A stretch of 64,000 nucleotides of DNA. Source: Levilactobacillus zymae. GTDB lineage: Bacteria; Bacillota; Bacilli; Lactobacillales; Lactobacillaceae. The notes under the pieces are model-generated. The model did no database searches. It had not been told where the DNA came from and saw only the letters and a list, made by a program, of their open reading frames with translations. Shown here one piece after another: positions 1 through 7,389 of this stretch (positions are counted from its first letter, which is position 1; every line of letters begins with the position of its first letter). Made by a program: the position numbers and the translations under genes. The stretch is from the NCBI RefSeq assembly GCF_032190635.1, contig NZ_JAVLAS010000002.1, positions 1-64,000 on the forward strand, given 5' to 3'.

Positions 1-1524
1 ATGTACGATTTAAAGACGGTTCAGGCTGCACAAAGACTGGTATTACACGATTCATTACATACATATAAAGTTAAAAATAGTCGTTCTAATATTGCCGGAC
101 AAGTGATGGAAACCCCTACAAAGAAAGGGGCCATTGCGCTCTTCAGCAGTAAGGATTCGATGCAAAAAGCCCATGGTGTGGTTATCACCTCTTTTGAAGG
201 CCTGGAGGCCATTGCTGATCGGATGACTCACTGGACACCTAACACCTTTAACTGGCTGGGCTACACGCAGAACAGGGGGAGCGTTCGTGGTCACCGAGAA
301 GCTAACTTAGCTCAGATTAATACCTTGGTCGTTGATATTGATTTTGCTGACGCGCAAGAACGCGATGCTCGGGAGCGGGAAGTTTTGGGTGCGGTCACGG
401 TTGCCGACTTATTCATTCCCACGATGATTTTGCGGACTGCGAAGGGGTTCCATATCTACTACGTTTTTGATCAGCCTATGTTTTTACGGAAGAAGCGCGG
501 CCAGTTTCCAGTTTTGAAAGCGGCCCAGAAAATGTCTAGTTTTGTGCGGCAGTGGATTCAACAACGGGTTACTGGGGTCGATGTGGGCTGCAATAATTTT
601 GGCATTTTCCGAATTCCGCGTCAGGATAATCTGATTTTTTTTGATGCTAATATGTTGATCCAAGTGAGCGCTTTGATGAAGTGGTCACAGTATTATGCTG
701 CTCAAGTTCCCGTCACGGACCAAATGGGAGATCAAGTGATTTCATTGTCTTCTGATGAGGGCCGTCAGGTTGATCAAGCTTGGTTTAAAGCGTTATTGAA
801 AGTGACGACAGTCAAATCAGGCCATGGTTTAGCCCGTCATAACACCGTTATGACGCTAGCTTTAGCGATGTATCAATCTAAAATTTCTCAGCAGCGTGCG
901 AGAGACGTGCTTGACGTCTTTAATTCAAATTTACATGACCCATTGGTCGATCGTGAAGTTGTACAGTGCGTCAGAGACGCTTATTCAGGTGACTATCGGG
1001 GGGCCGCACTGAGTTATGTTCAAGGACTATTGGATCAATGGGTGCCTAATTTTTCAGGTAAAGTCGTTGCGGGGATTGGCTGGCATAAATTTGCTAAGCC
1101 ACGTGCCGAACGACAATACAGCCATGCTAATGAATGGCGTAACGATGTGCTTGCGTTGATTAATCGAATGGGTGGTTCTGCTGCTTCGGTTGCCATGTCA
1201 ACGCGTCAAATTCAGGCTGAGTTAGGGATTTCTCCGGCGAGTTTGAATCGGGTTATGAAGCAATTACAAGCAACTTCGCAATTGAAGCGGGTGCAGCGTG
1301 GTAACCAGCCGACTTTATTGACGACGGTGACCATGTTATTTAAGTCGGCTATGGTGAGCCGTCAGGATCAAAGTCAAGCGTGGACGGGGTATTTAACGAC
1401 ACTAATGCCAACTGTAAGCACAAATAATTATGAGCCAACAGTTCTCACTTCAACTGAGATGCAAGCGGTGAGTGGTGATTCAGCGCCACCGTGGGTAATG
1501 GAGACGAGGAGAAGAACGGGGTGA
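1..1524 (+). CDS. repA: Plasmid replication initiator with archaeo-eukaryotic-type primase domain
   Basis: A 507-residue protein with the layout of plasmid replication initiators of large Lactobacillaceae plasmids. Residues about 100-220 carry primase-polymerase signatures: VVDIDFAD, an acidic metal-binding motif, then RTAKGFHIYYVF, the small-G-aromatic-H motif. Residues about 275-340 (HGLARHNTVMTLALAM onward) resemble the primase C-terminal domain. A winged-helix-like stretch follows at about 390-435 (STRQIQAELGISPASLNRVM), suited to origin binding. Its likely role is to start plasmid replication, perhaps making its own primer. The ATG is base 1 of the window, so the promoter and any upstream iterons are not visible; the replicon was probably linearised at this gene. 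The family call is from motifs, without a search. No partition genes follow. Confidence 0.8.
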   Translation: MYDLKTVQAAQRLVLHDSLHTYKVKNSRSNIAGQVMETPTKKGAIALFSSKDSMQKAHGVVITSFEGLEAIADRMTHWTPNTFNWLGYTQNRGSVRGHREANLAQINTLVVDIDFADAQERDAREREVLGAVTVADLFIPTMILRTAKGFHIYYVFDQPMFLRKKRGQFPVLKAAQKMSSFVRQWIQQRVTGVDVGCNNFGIFRIPRQDNLIFFDANMLIQVSALMKWSQYYAAQVPVTDQMGDQVISLSSDEGRQVDQAWFKALLKVTTVKSGHGLARHNTVMTLALAMYQSKISQQRARDVLDVFNSNLHDPLVDREVVQCVRDAYSGDYRGAALSYVQGLLDQWVPNFSGKVVAGIGWHKFAKPRAERQYSHANEWRNDVLALINRMGGSAASVAMSTRQIQAELGISPASLNRVMKQLQATSQLKRVQRGNQPTLLTTVTMLFKSAMVSRQDQSQAWTGYLTTLMPTVSTNNYEPTVLTSTEMQAVSGDSAPPWVMETRRRTG

Positions 1525-1628
1525 AAAGTGCTGCTATCAATTGCCATAGGTATATATCTAGAATAGGCTTGTTGCTGTGTGAGGGTATTGCTACTTAGGG
1601 GTCTTGTGTGGGGACTCACAAAAATAGC

Positions 1629-1657
1629 TTGGCAAATTTTAGGAAGTGCGGTAAACT
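1629..1657 (+). promoter_or_regulatory. Promoter for small hydrophobic ORF
   Basis: TTGGCA at 1629-1634 and TAAACT at 1652-1657 are separated by 17 bases. It points rightward to the small ORF at 1691 and faces the minus-strand promoter at 1960-1965. Sequence match only. Confidence 0.45.
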
Positions 1658-1690
1658 ATAGTCAGCCAAAAGGGAACGTATGTTCTTGAT

Positions 1691-1885
1691 ATGGCAAACT
1701 TAATAGTTTTATTATTTTTTGTGTTGTCAGTATTGTCTGACTGTGCTATTTACTTTACAACTTTAAATAGCACAGTGCCTGTTGATTTATTTATCAGGGC
1801 ACAAAAAAAGAGGGACCAGCTCCCAAAGTCTTGTCAAGAACGCCAATTCTTGACAAGATGGCGAAGTTGGTGCCGCATAACGTGA
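1691..1885 (+). CDS. Small ORF with hydrophobic N-terminus; possible type I toxin
   Basis: A 64-codon frame whose first 25 residues are strongly hydrophobic (MANLIVLLFFVLSVLSD...), like a membrane-active small toxin. The rest is polar and overlaps a convergent minus-strand transcript. A 12-bp inverted repeat (1741-1752/1764-1775) lies inside it. The ribosome binding site is poor: GGGAA sits about 14 bases upstream. Promoter, short hydrophobic peptide and overlapping antisense RNA together resemble TxpA/Fst-type toxin loci, but I do not recognise the peptide. It may be a decayed toxin or a chance frame. Confidence 0.3.
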   Translation: MANLIVLLFFVLSVLSDCAIYFTTLNSTVPVDLFIRAQKKRDQLPKSCQERQFLTRWRSWCRIT

Positions 1886-1966
1886 TCAGACACGTTAGCG
1901 ACCGTTGCCCTCCTGACACAGCCTAGCACGTCTTGGAAACGATAGGCCATGCCAAAACCATTATAT
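1802..1966 (-). ncRNA. Putative antisense/regulatory RNA
   Basis: On the minus strand a perfect TATAAT (1965-1960) could start a transcript near 1953. It would run through several perfect hairpins (CACGTT arms 1879-1884/1891-1896; 11-bp arms 1830-1840/1847-1857). It would end at a GGGAGCTGGTCCC-like stem followed by a T-run (read on minus) at 1809-1802. The result is a structured RNA of about 150 nt. It overlaps the 3' part of the hydrophobic ORF at 1691 in antisense, as in type I toxin-antitoxin loci. Only weak -35 similarity is present. A role in copy control cannot be excluded. Confidence 0.4.
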
Positions 1967-2112
1967 CATTGCTAGGTCGTTCTTACGATACTCTTATTTA
2001 CGAATTCGAGAGAATACTGGTTGATGGTTAGTTTTAACGCGTGATTAACGGGTTAAGTGGGTTTGGTGGGTTCAATCAAAACAAGACAATACTGACGCTG
2101 TACTTAAGTCGG

Positions 2113-2147
2113 GGGGTCTCACGCTAGCGCGTGGGGCCCCTCTTTTT
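2113..2147 (+). terminator. Rho-independent terminator
   Basis: GC-rich stem with arms around 2113-2124 and 2129-2140 (CACGC/GCGTG core, TAGC loop) followed by TCTTTTT. It isolates the replication region from the DUF3102 gene. The stretch 1970-2112 before it shows nothing else I can name. Confidence 0.7.
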
Positions 2148-2221
2148 GTGTCCTGACAAGTAAATCAACGGCGCTTAGATAAATGGTTGTGGTTGTTGAC
2201 TAGTTCAAGGAGGTAAAGGAC

Positions 2222-3187
2222 ATGGAGAATGCGGGAAGGCGTGATATTACGTCACAAGCTGAGGAAACGAGTGCAGTTGAGTTGAGCCATAATTTGACCA
2301 CTGTGACGACGGAGATTAAGGCGTATCAATCAATTGGGGGCCAGGCCATTTTTGAAATTGGTCGGCGTTTGAAGTGGGTGAAAGAGAATGATTTGGTTCA
2401 TGGAGAGTTTGGTAAGTGGTTGGAGTCTATTGATATAAAGCCTAGACAAGCACAGAGATTTATTAAAATCGCTAATGAATTTTCAAATACGACGACGTCG
2501 TCGTATTTAGGCATGAATGTTTTGTATGAAATTGCGACAATGCCGCCTGAAGAGCGCGACAACCCCCAACAACTTGATTCGGGTGAAACGAAGAAGCCCG
2601 ATGAGATGACGGTTCGCGAGTTACGGGAAACGAAGCGTAAATTGGCCGCGGCTTACTCTGAGAATATGGCTAACCAAACGCTGCTAACGCAAGCGGATAA
2701 GAAAGCTAAAAAGCTGCAAGCTCAAGTGACGAAGTTACAACAACGTGATCCAGATATTAAACAAGTTGAGGTTGAACCAGCTGATTATCAAGATACGAAG
2801 GCTGATTTGAAAGCCGCTAATGAGAAGATTGCGGATTTACAAAAGTTGGTTGATGACGCTGTGGATGATCACAATCAACGGTTGGCTTATGAATTGGAAT
2901 TGGAAAAAGCTAAGGCTGATCAGGAAGAAATTAAGGCTGATCTGAACGATCTTGAGGTCAAACGGCAAAATATGTTGAAACAGAATGCACAAATACGCGA
3001 AGTTCAGAAGATGGTCAAGTCGATTAATGAACTCCTAGATAATTTTGCGGTGCTGCGGAACCGCCTTGATACGACAATGTTGCCCGATGAGAGTTCGTTG
3101 GTTCAAGGGCTGACAGAAATGGCCGATAAGTTGATTGAAAATGGGCAAGTTTTACATGATGATTTGGCTCATCCATACCGTGGTTAA
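2222..3187 (+). CDS. DUF3102 domain protein with coiled coil
   Basis: A 321-residue protein. Residues about 18-115 match the DUF3102 pattern (AIFEIGRRLKWVKEND, then GKWLESIDIKPRQAQRFIKIA), a domain common on mobile elements of Firmicutes and thought to be DNA-associated. Residues about 130-290 are a long, charged heptad-like coiled coil. The start follows a strong AAGGAGG site at 2208-2214. It heads the 2222-5695 block, after a terminator. Its function is not known; a ParB-like or nucleoid role would be speculation. No partner ParA is visible in the window. Confidence 0.7.
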   Translation: MENAGRRDITSQAEETSAVELSHNLTTVTTEIKAYQSIGGQAIFEIGRRLKWVKENDLVHGEFGKWLESIDIKPRQAQRFIKIANEFSNTTTSSYLGMNVLYEIATMPPEERDNPQQLDSGETKKPDEMTVRELRETKRKLAAAYSENMANQTLLTQADKKAKKLQAQVTKLQQRDPDIKQVEVEPADYQDTKADLKAANEKIADLQKLVDDAVDDHNQRLAYELELEKAKADQEEIKADLNDLEVKRQNMLKQNAQIREVQKMVKSINELLDNFAVLRNRLDTTMLPDESSLVQGLTEMADKLIENGQVLHDDLAHPYRG

Positions 3188-3224
3188 GGGCTTAATTCAG
3201 AAATCAGTGGAGGAGGAAAAGAAC

Positions 3225-3413
3225 ATGACATACGGCTTAATTGATATTGATGCGGGGACTCTTGTTGGTCAATTATTTGTGACTGAGGGTTTGGCTTTTC
3301 AGTGGTTGCGTCAGCACAAACTGGAAACCGGAGATCAAGATACTTATCGCATCGTGAGTTTGAAAGGGCAAGTGACGAGTATTTCACCACAATTATTGGA
3401 GGCATTGGCATGA
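3225..3413 (+). CDS. Small hypothetical protein, 62 aa
   Basis: Starts MTYGLIDIDAGTLVGQLF. A very strong GGAGGAGG site (3209-3216) lies 8 bases before this ATG, so I prefer it to longer in-frame starts. It sits 37 bases after the DUF3102 gene, and its stop overlaps the start of the next gene (ATGA at 3410-3413), so it is translationally coupled in the same operon. No recognised domain; soluble, function unknown. Confidence 0.6.
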   Translation: MTYGLIDIDAGTLVGQLFVTEGLAFQWLRQHKLETGDQDTYRIVSLKGQVTSISPQLLEALA

Positions 3414-4051
3414 GTGATTTGGAAAATAAGCCGGCAACTTGGGTGGTTGTGCAGCTGTTTAGTTTAGATCAGGCGGACGATCCAATGGTTTGTCGCGTGG
3501 TGTTAGATAGATCAGATCATTTATTGTCACGTGATGGGGTGTTGGTAGCTGTTCCGGGTGTCCCCGTGCTCTTGGCAGGGGTGGTGATTGATAGTGCCTC
3601 TAATGACCAAATTAACAAGGTGAAAGGACAAATTAAGGCAACTGAGTTACCCATTATTGTGCAGCGAATTCCATTGGCTTTATCAAAAGTTCGGTTACGG
3701 GTAGCTGAAGGGTTACGGTATTTGATTCGAGACGTGGGAACAGTTCCCCACGTTGACCGTCAAGTCAATCGACTGGAATTAACCGGAACGGTGGTCACAA
3801 AACCAATTTTTGAACCTAAGAATAAAGCCCGATTTACGGCCAGATTTGACTTACAGATTGGGACTCAAAAACAGGTCGTTTGTTTGATTCACGGCCAATT
3901 AAATGAGCCGCTCTATCGGACAGTTAACGGCCTTGAATCTGGGCAGACGGTAGGCATAACGGGTCATCTTGGTAGTCATCAAGGCAGTCTGGTAGTGGTG
4001 ATTTCGCAGTTGGATGTGTTAGCGACGGGGCTAACCTCGGAGGTGGACTAA
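3410..4051 (+). CDS. OB-fold/SSB-like hypothetical protein
   Basis: A 213-residue protein starting MSDLENKPATWVVVQLF, coupled by ATGA to the previous gene. The C-terminal half (about 125-205) has the rhythm of a single-stranded-DNA-binding OB fold: LELTGTVVTKP, ARFDLQIG, VCLIHGQL, GQTVGITGHLG, SLVVVISQLDV. The N-terminal half also shows alternating beta-type segments. A role coating single-stranded plasmid DNA would suit its neighbours, but the assignment rests on pattern only; a structure prediction would settle it. Confidence 0.5.
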   Translation: MSDLENKPATWVVVQLFSLDQADDPMVCRVVLDRSDHLLSRDGVLVAVPGVPVLLAGVVIDSASNDQINKVKGQIKATELPIIVQRIPLALSKVRLRVAEGLRYLIRDVGTVPHVDRQVNRLELTGTVVTKPIFEPKNKARFTARFDLQIGTQKQVVCLIHGQLNEPLYRTVNGLESGQTVGITGHLGSHQGSLVVVISQLDVLATGLTSEVD

Positions 4052-4311
4052 TGGCAGTTAATCAGTCAGGAGACAAGTTTGTTACAGACAAGTTTGTTAC
4101 TCTCGAAAAGCTACCAGATCGATCCCATTTTCAACGGCGACGCGAAGTACGATTAGTAAAAAAGGTGACTCAAAAATCATCTTCTACAGCCACATTCGAT
4201 CAAACCCGGAAGCACTTTGGTTGGTTTTGGGACGGAGTGGCTAATCAAGTTTTGATTTTAATTATTCTAATGGTGCTGGTGGAAGCGGTCCATACAGTAA
4301 TGGAGAAGTGA
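4051..4311 (+). CDS. Small single-pass membrane protein
   Basis: 86 residues. The N-terminal 65 are basic and polar with a short repeat (GDKFVTDKFVT). One membrane segment follows at about 68-82 (VLILIILMVLVEAV), so the polar part is probably cytoplasmic. The start ATG overlaps the upstream stop by one base (TAATG), so it is coupled to the OB-fold-like gene; the downstream thioredoxin-like gene follows at once. No family recognised. Confidence 0.55.
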   Translation: MAVNQSGDKFVTDKFVTLEKLPDRSHFQRRREVRLVKKVTQKSSSTATFDQTRKHFGWFWDGVANQVLILIILMVLVEAVHTVMEK

Positions 4312-4313
4312 GC

Positions 4314-4769
4314 ATGAAAAAAAGAAGATTAAAGCGCTGGCAAGTCGTGACGTTGATTGCAGGTAGTGTAATCGTGATGGGATTTTTGACGGGGATTTTG
4401 GTGAGAAATCGAGTGGAGAATAAAGAGTATGTTGAATCGTCACCCGTTACCATTCAACGCACGTTATCGCGTAAGACCAGTCGAAGAATTGTGTTGTTAT
4501 TTTATCGGCCGGGTTGTCGTTATTGTCAGCAAATTAAGCGTCAGGTAAACCGCAATGAGGCCCAAGTGAAGTCAAGTAGGCAGAAAGAAACGGGTGTTTT
4601 TTTGAAAGTTCGAACGACCAATCCAGCCAATACCCGAGTATTAGATCGATACCAGGTTGAATCGACACCAACCTTTATGGTGATAAAAAACGGGCAAGTT
4701 TTAAAGCAATATAGCGGCACTAATCCAGCCAAAATTGATCAATTGATGTTAAGAGGTGACGCTAAATGA
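4314..4769 (+). CDS. Membrane-anchored thioredoxin-like protein
   Basis: 151 residues: an N-terminal membrane anchor (about 8-29, VVTLIAGSVIVMGFLTGILV), then a thioredoxin fold. YRPGCRYCQQI holds the CxxC redox pair at Cys68/Cys71, and VESTPTFMVIKNG is the cis-proline motif. The fold should face the outside and act as a thiol-disulfide oxidoreductase, perhaps for extracellular transfer proteins. I chose the ATG at 4314 because GGAG at 4302-4305 is well spaced for it and too close to the in-frame GTG at 4308. It lies in a tight operon and overlaps the next gene (ATGA). Confidence 0.75.
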   Translation: MKKRRLKRWQVVTLIAGSVIVMGFLTGILVRNRVENKEYVESSPVTIQRTLSRKTSRRIVLLFYRPGCRYCQQIKRQVNRNEAQVKSSRQKETGVFLKVRTTNPANTRVLDRYQVESTPTFMVIKNGQVLKQYSGTNPAKIDQLMLRGDAK

Positions 4770-5695
4770 GGCGACTAAAAGAGCTGTGGTTCTGGTGGCG
4801 TGAATTAGCACGTCGTCGCAGGATTATTGGTTTGGGCCTTTTTATATTGATCTGTGGGGGGTTACTCGGCAGTATCAAGTTTGCACCAACGTTTGCCAAT
4901 GTTGATGAGACACCATTGAATTCCGCGGTTAGTTTTTCGACTTCAAATACTGGTGATAGTGATGATAGTAGTGGCCCTGGTGTTGCACTGACAGCGCGTC
5001 AATATAGTTCGAAAACGCAGCGCTTAGTGATGCAATTTCATATTACGGAGGACAATGACGATGCCACAGAGGCTTCAATATTACCTAGTGATTTAGATTG
5101 GTATATTAAAACGGTGGGACAAGAAAGTGCCAGTTATCAAGTGGTGCCAACGACCACAAATCATTATGTTTTGATTGTCGACCATCTGGATGATAACTTC
5201 GGTGCCATTCAAATTACGGTGGAGAATCGAGATAAAACGGTGGGCGCTAATGGTAAGATCACCAAGGGTGGATCAGCTCAGTTAGTGCTAAAAAATCATC
5301 CAAGTTTGGACAATCATAACTTAGAGAAGTTGAGCGCTAAGCAGTATGCGATAACGGCAATCAACAAAGAAATTGAAAAGCAACAACAAAAAATCAAGCA
5401 AAATAAACAAGTGATTCAAGTCGCTCAAGCCGCCATTAAAACCGATAATCAAAAGATCACCATGCGACAAAAGGACTTAAAATATGAAACAGATTCACAG
5501 CGGCAAGACACGTTGAGCGGCATTTCAGATATTCGTAGTGACCAGGATACGCAACGGACGAATATTAGTGAAGCCCAAAAAGATATTGAAAAACGGCAAA
5601 CTGAAATTGTCTATATGCAGAAGAAACAAACGGCAATTAATGACGGTCGTTACCAGCTACCAAAACCCGGAAAGACTCAGATTTATCAGAAGTAA
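4766..5695 (+). CDS. Membrane-anchored extracellular coiled-coil protein
   Basis: 309 residues. Basic N-terminus, then one membrane segment at about 21-42 (IIGLGLFILICGGLLGSIKFA), then a Ser/Asp-rich linker, a beta-rich region (about 75-185) and a long Gln/Lys-rich coiled coil (about 195-300). The topology suggests an external, cell-surface-tethered protein. It is translationally coupled to the thioredoxin-like gene, so that protein may act on it, although the mature part has no cysteine pair. No family recognised; a surface role in mating is inferred only from context. Confidence 0.6.
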   Translation: MRRLKELWFWWRELARRRRIIGLGLFILICGGLLGSIKFAPTFANVDETPLNSAVSFSTSNTGDSDDSSGPGVALTARQYSSKTQRLVMQFHITEDNDDATEASILPSDLDWYIKTVGQESASYQVVPTTTNHYVLIVDHLDDNFGAIQITVENRDKTVGANGKITKGGSAQLVLKNHPSLDNHNLEKLSAKQYAITAINKEIEKQQQKIKQNKQVIQVAQAAIKTDNQKITMRQKDLKYETDSQRQDTLSGISDIRSDQDTQRTNISEAQKDIEKRQTEIVYMQKKQTAINDGRYQLPKPGKTQIYQK

Positions 5696-5740
5696 GTGTC
5701 TCTTTTTTTAATTTTGTCGGGTGATTTTTTGATTTGTCGG

Positions 5741-5935
5741 TGTTAGTCAGTTTCCAATTTAGGTTACTTTTTTGTTAGTCAGTTTCCAATTTAAGGACAA
5801 AAAGCATATTTAGTTTCCAATAATGAGCAATCGCAGCAAGCCCGCTGAGCGCCGACACTGTCGGCCTAGCACCGTAGGTGCTAGCAGCTCCCCTTATCCT
5901 GTTGTCTTTTTGCACCGGGGGTTGAGTGGGTTCTG
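5741..5935. other. oriT: Putative origin of transfer (oriT) region
   Basis: The 324-bp gap before the mobilisation genes has no gene but dense structure. A 21-bp direct repeat (TGTTAGTCAGTTTCCAATTT plus A) occurs at 5741-5761 and 5773-5793, with a shorter third copy (TAGTTTCCAA) at 5811-5820. Two abutting perfect hairpins follow: GCCGAC/GTCGGC at 5851-5856/5860-5865 and CTAGCACC/GGTGCTAG at 5866-5873/5877-5884. Next comes CTCCCCTTATCC and a G-rich stretch. Direct repeats plus inverted repeats next to relaxase genes are the usual makeup of oriT. The nick site cannot be placed from sequence. Confidence 0.55.
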
Positions 5936-6019
5936 ACAGATGTAGAAAGTTGGATTAAAAACTGAGTCGTTTGCCAGCTTAAAATAGCGGCACATTTTAT
6001 ATCGAAAGGAGCGGGTTAA

Positions 6020-6334
6020 ATGAGTCAGCAAACACCACTTTACATTCGCGGATTAACAGAAAAAGAGTTAGCGGATCTCCAAAGTTTTGCGAAGGAACGG
6101 GGGTATGCAGATCGGTCAGCGTATTGTCGACAGTTGTTGCGTGACGCGTTACAACAAGAATATGTTGAGCGTTATGCGGCACCGTTAGAAAAATCGATGC
6201 AGGATCAGCGAGAAGCGGAGTTAAAAATGTTAATGGCTTTTAGAACCTATGCCGAAACCAATGACGAAGCAGTGGTGAGCAATGGAAAATTAGCCGAAAA
6301 AGTTTCACGCTTATTAAATATTTTAGAAGAGTAG
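6020..6334 (+). CDS. Ribbon-helix-helix-type relaxosome accessory protein
   Basis: 104 residues. The N-terminal 45 (PLYIRGLTEKELADLQSFAKERG, then DRSAYCRQLLRDAL) match the ribbon-helix-helix pattern: a short strand, then two helices. The rest is helical and acidic. It follows a clear AAAGGAG site and is the first gene after the putative oriT, the usual place for a MobC-like protein that binds oriT and helps or represses the relaxase. The order 6020-9346 looks like one mobilisation operon. Confidence 0.65.
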   Translation: MSQQTPLYIRGLTEKELADLQSFAKERGYADRSAYCRQLLRDALQQEYVERYAAPLEKSMQDQREAELKMLMAFRTYAETNDEAVVSNGKLAEKVSRLLNILEE

Positions 6335-6349
6335 AGAGGAGCCAGTAAC

Positions 6350-6832
6350 ATGTCAAAACCAACGTCAGTTCAAGTTAAAACAACCGCGAGCACCGAACAA
6401 ATGTTAGAAGATATTATGGCATACGCACGGGCTAATCCCATGATGATCTATTCAGAATATGCCACAAAAAGGATTACGAAAAATGCGGTACTCAATAGCT
6501 TAATCGCAAACTTTTACCTGTTGTTTCTGAGAGAACCCGAAAAAAATTTTATGACCCGGCAACAAGAGCTGATGGCTGCTGATGAACCGTTAGATGTGAA
6601 GCAAATTCGCAAATTACTTCGCCGAATAGATCAACTAGAAACAGAAAACCTGATGATTAACTTAAGCAGCTATGCGAGTTCAAAGTCGAATCTGACGCCG
6701 GATAAAGTATCATCGGAAAACCAACTAGGAAACTTAGCGGATCAAGATTCGCTTATTCGTCAGTGGCATAATCATTTCCGAGAAAAGATGGATCATGATG
6801 TGACCGTTAACCGACAAACGAACTACCGGTAA
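6350..6832 (+). CDS. Hypothetical mobilisation-operon protein, 160 aa
   Basis: Mostly helical and soluble; starts MSKPTSVQVKTTASTEQMLEDI after a GAGAGGAG site. A short beta-like N-terminus followed by helices would allow another ribbon-helix-helix protein, but the signature is weaker than in the preceding gene. It sits 15 bases after that gene and 14 before the next. Its place between the oriT-binding candidate and the relaxase suggests a relaxosome accessory role; no family recognised. Confidence 0.55.
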   Translation: MSKPTSVQVKTTASTEQMLEDIMAYARANPMMIYSEYATKRITKNAVLNSLIANFYLLFLREPEKNFMTRQQELMAADEPLDVKQIRKLLRRIDQLETENLMINLSSYASSKSNLTPDKVSSENQLGNLADQDSLIRQWHNHFREKMDHDVTVNRQTNYR

Positions 6833-6846
6833 GGGAGGAATTAGCA

Positions 6847-7389
6847 ATGCCAGTGAATTTTACGGAAACAGATCAAGCTAATGTAGATCAACCCAAGGAC
6901 ACAAACGAAACTTTAACGGACTTTGAACGGGGGTTACTCATTCAATTAGGATTCTTCGACACGGTCGAACATTCTTGGGCGACAGAAATTGGTGAGTATG
7001 ATGAAACCCAACAAGAATTTGTGATGAGCGACGAACAATATTTAACGCGCTTTCCAGTAAGTGAGCGTTTGCGAATTAAACAAGAGCGAAACTTTTATCG
7101 TGAACTACGCCACCAACAACACATTGATTTTCAGGCGAACGATTATCGCCGATCAACCGAAAAAGATGATTTAATTCAAGCGGCGGCGTATGGCAGTCAA
7201 GTTGATTTAAGTGAAGCGGATTTAACCCGGGAACTTGGATTAGGGAAGAGTTATTTGGCGCATTCCAAAGAATTCAATGAAGAACAAGTCAAAATCAAGT
7301 GGCAAGTAAAATCCTATTATCAACACGCAACTAAACTAGCTTGGTGGCGAAAGGTGGCAGAATTGAGAAGAGTGAACCGTCATGACTAA
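6847..7389 (+). CDS. Hypothetical mobilisation-operon protein, 180 aa
   Basis: Acidic N-terminus (residues 1-30), then a helical, charged body ending in a basic tail (WWRKVAELRRVNRHD). It starts after a GGGAGGA site and overlaps the relaxase gene by 8 bases, so the two are likely made together. No catalytic motif or membrane segment is visible. Proteins in this position in MobL-type operons are usually uncharacterised relaxase partners. Confidence 0.55.
   Translation: MPVNFTETDQANVDQPKDTNETLTDFERGLLIQLGFFDTVEHSWATEIGEYDETQQEFVMSDEQYLTRFPVSERLRIKQERNFYRELRHQQHIDFQANDYRRSTEKDDLIQAAAYGSQVDLSEADLTRELGLGKSYLAHSKEFNEEQVKIKWQVKSYYQHATKLAWWRKVAELRRVNRHD

Noticed and set aside
1845..1960. 38-codon frame on the minus strand within the putative antisense RNA
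   Set aside because: No ribosome binding site and it runs through several perfect hairpins; more likely non-coding.
2149..2190. GTGTCCTGA plus 23 bases plus TAAATG before the DUF3102 gene
   Set aside because: Spacing fits but the box matches poorly and the -10 is weak; not included in the set.
5741..5820. Short repeats that might suggest a CRISPR array
   Set aside because: Only two full and one partial copy with an 11-base gap; no spacers of CRISPR size and no cas genes.
5948..5985. Possible eighth GTGCG-type site before the mobilisation genes
   Set aside because: TAAAAT at 5980-5985 is good, but the box position reads AGTTGGATT and needs a one-base shift; too weak to count.
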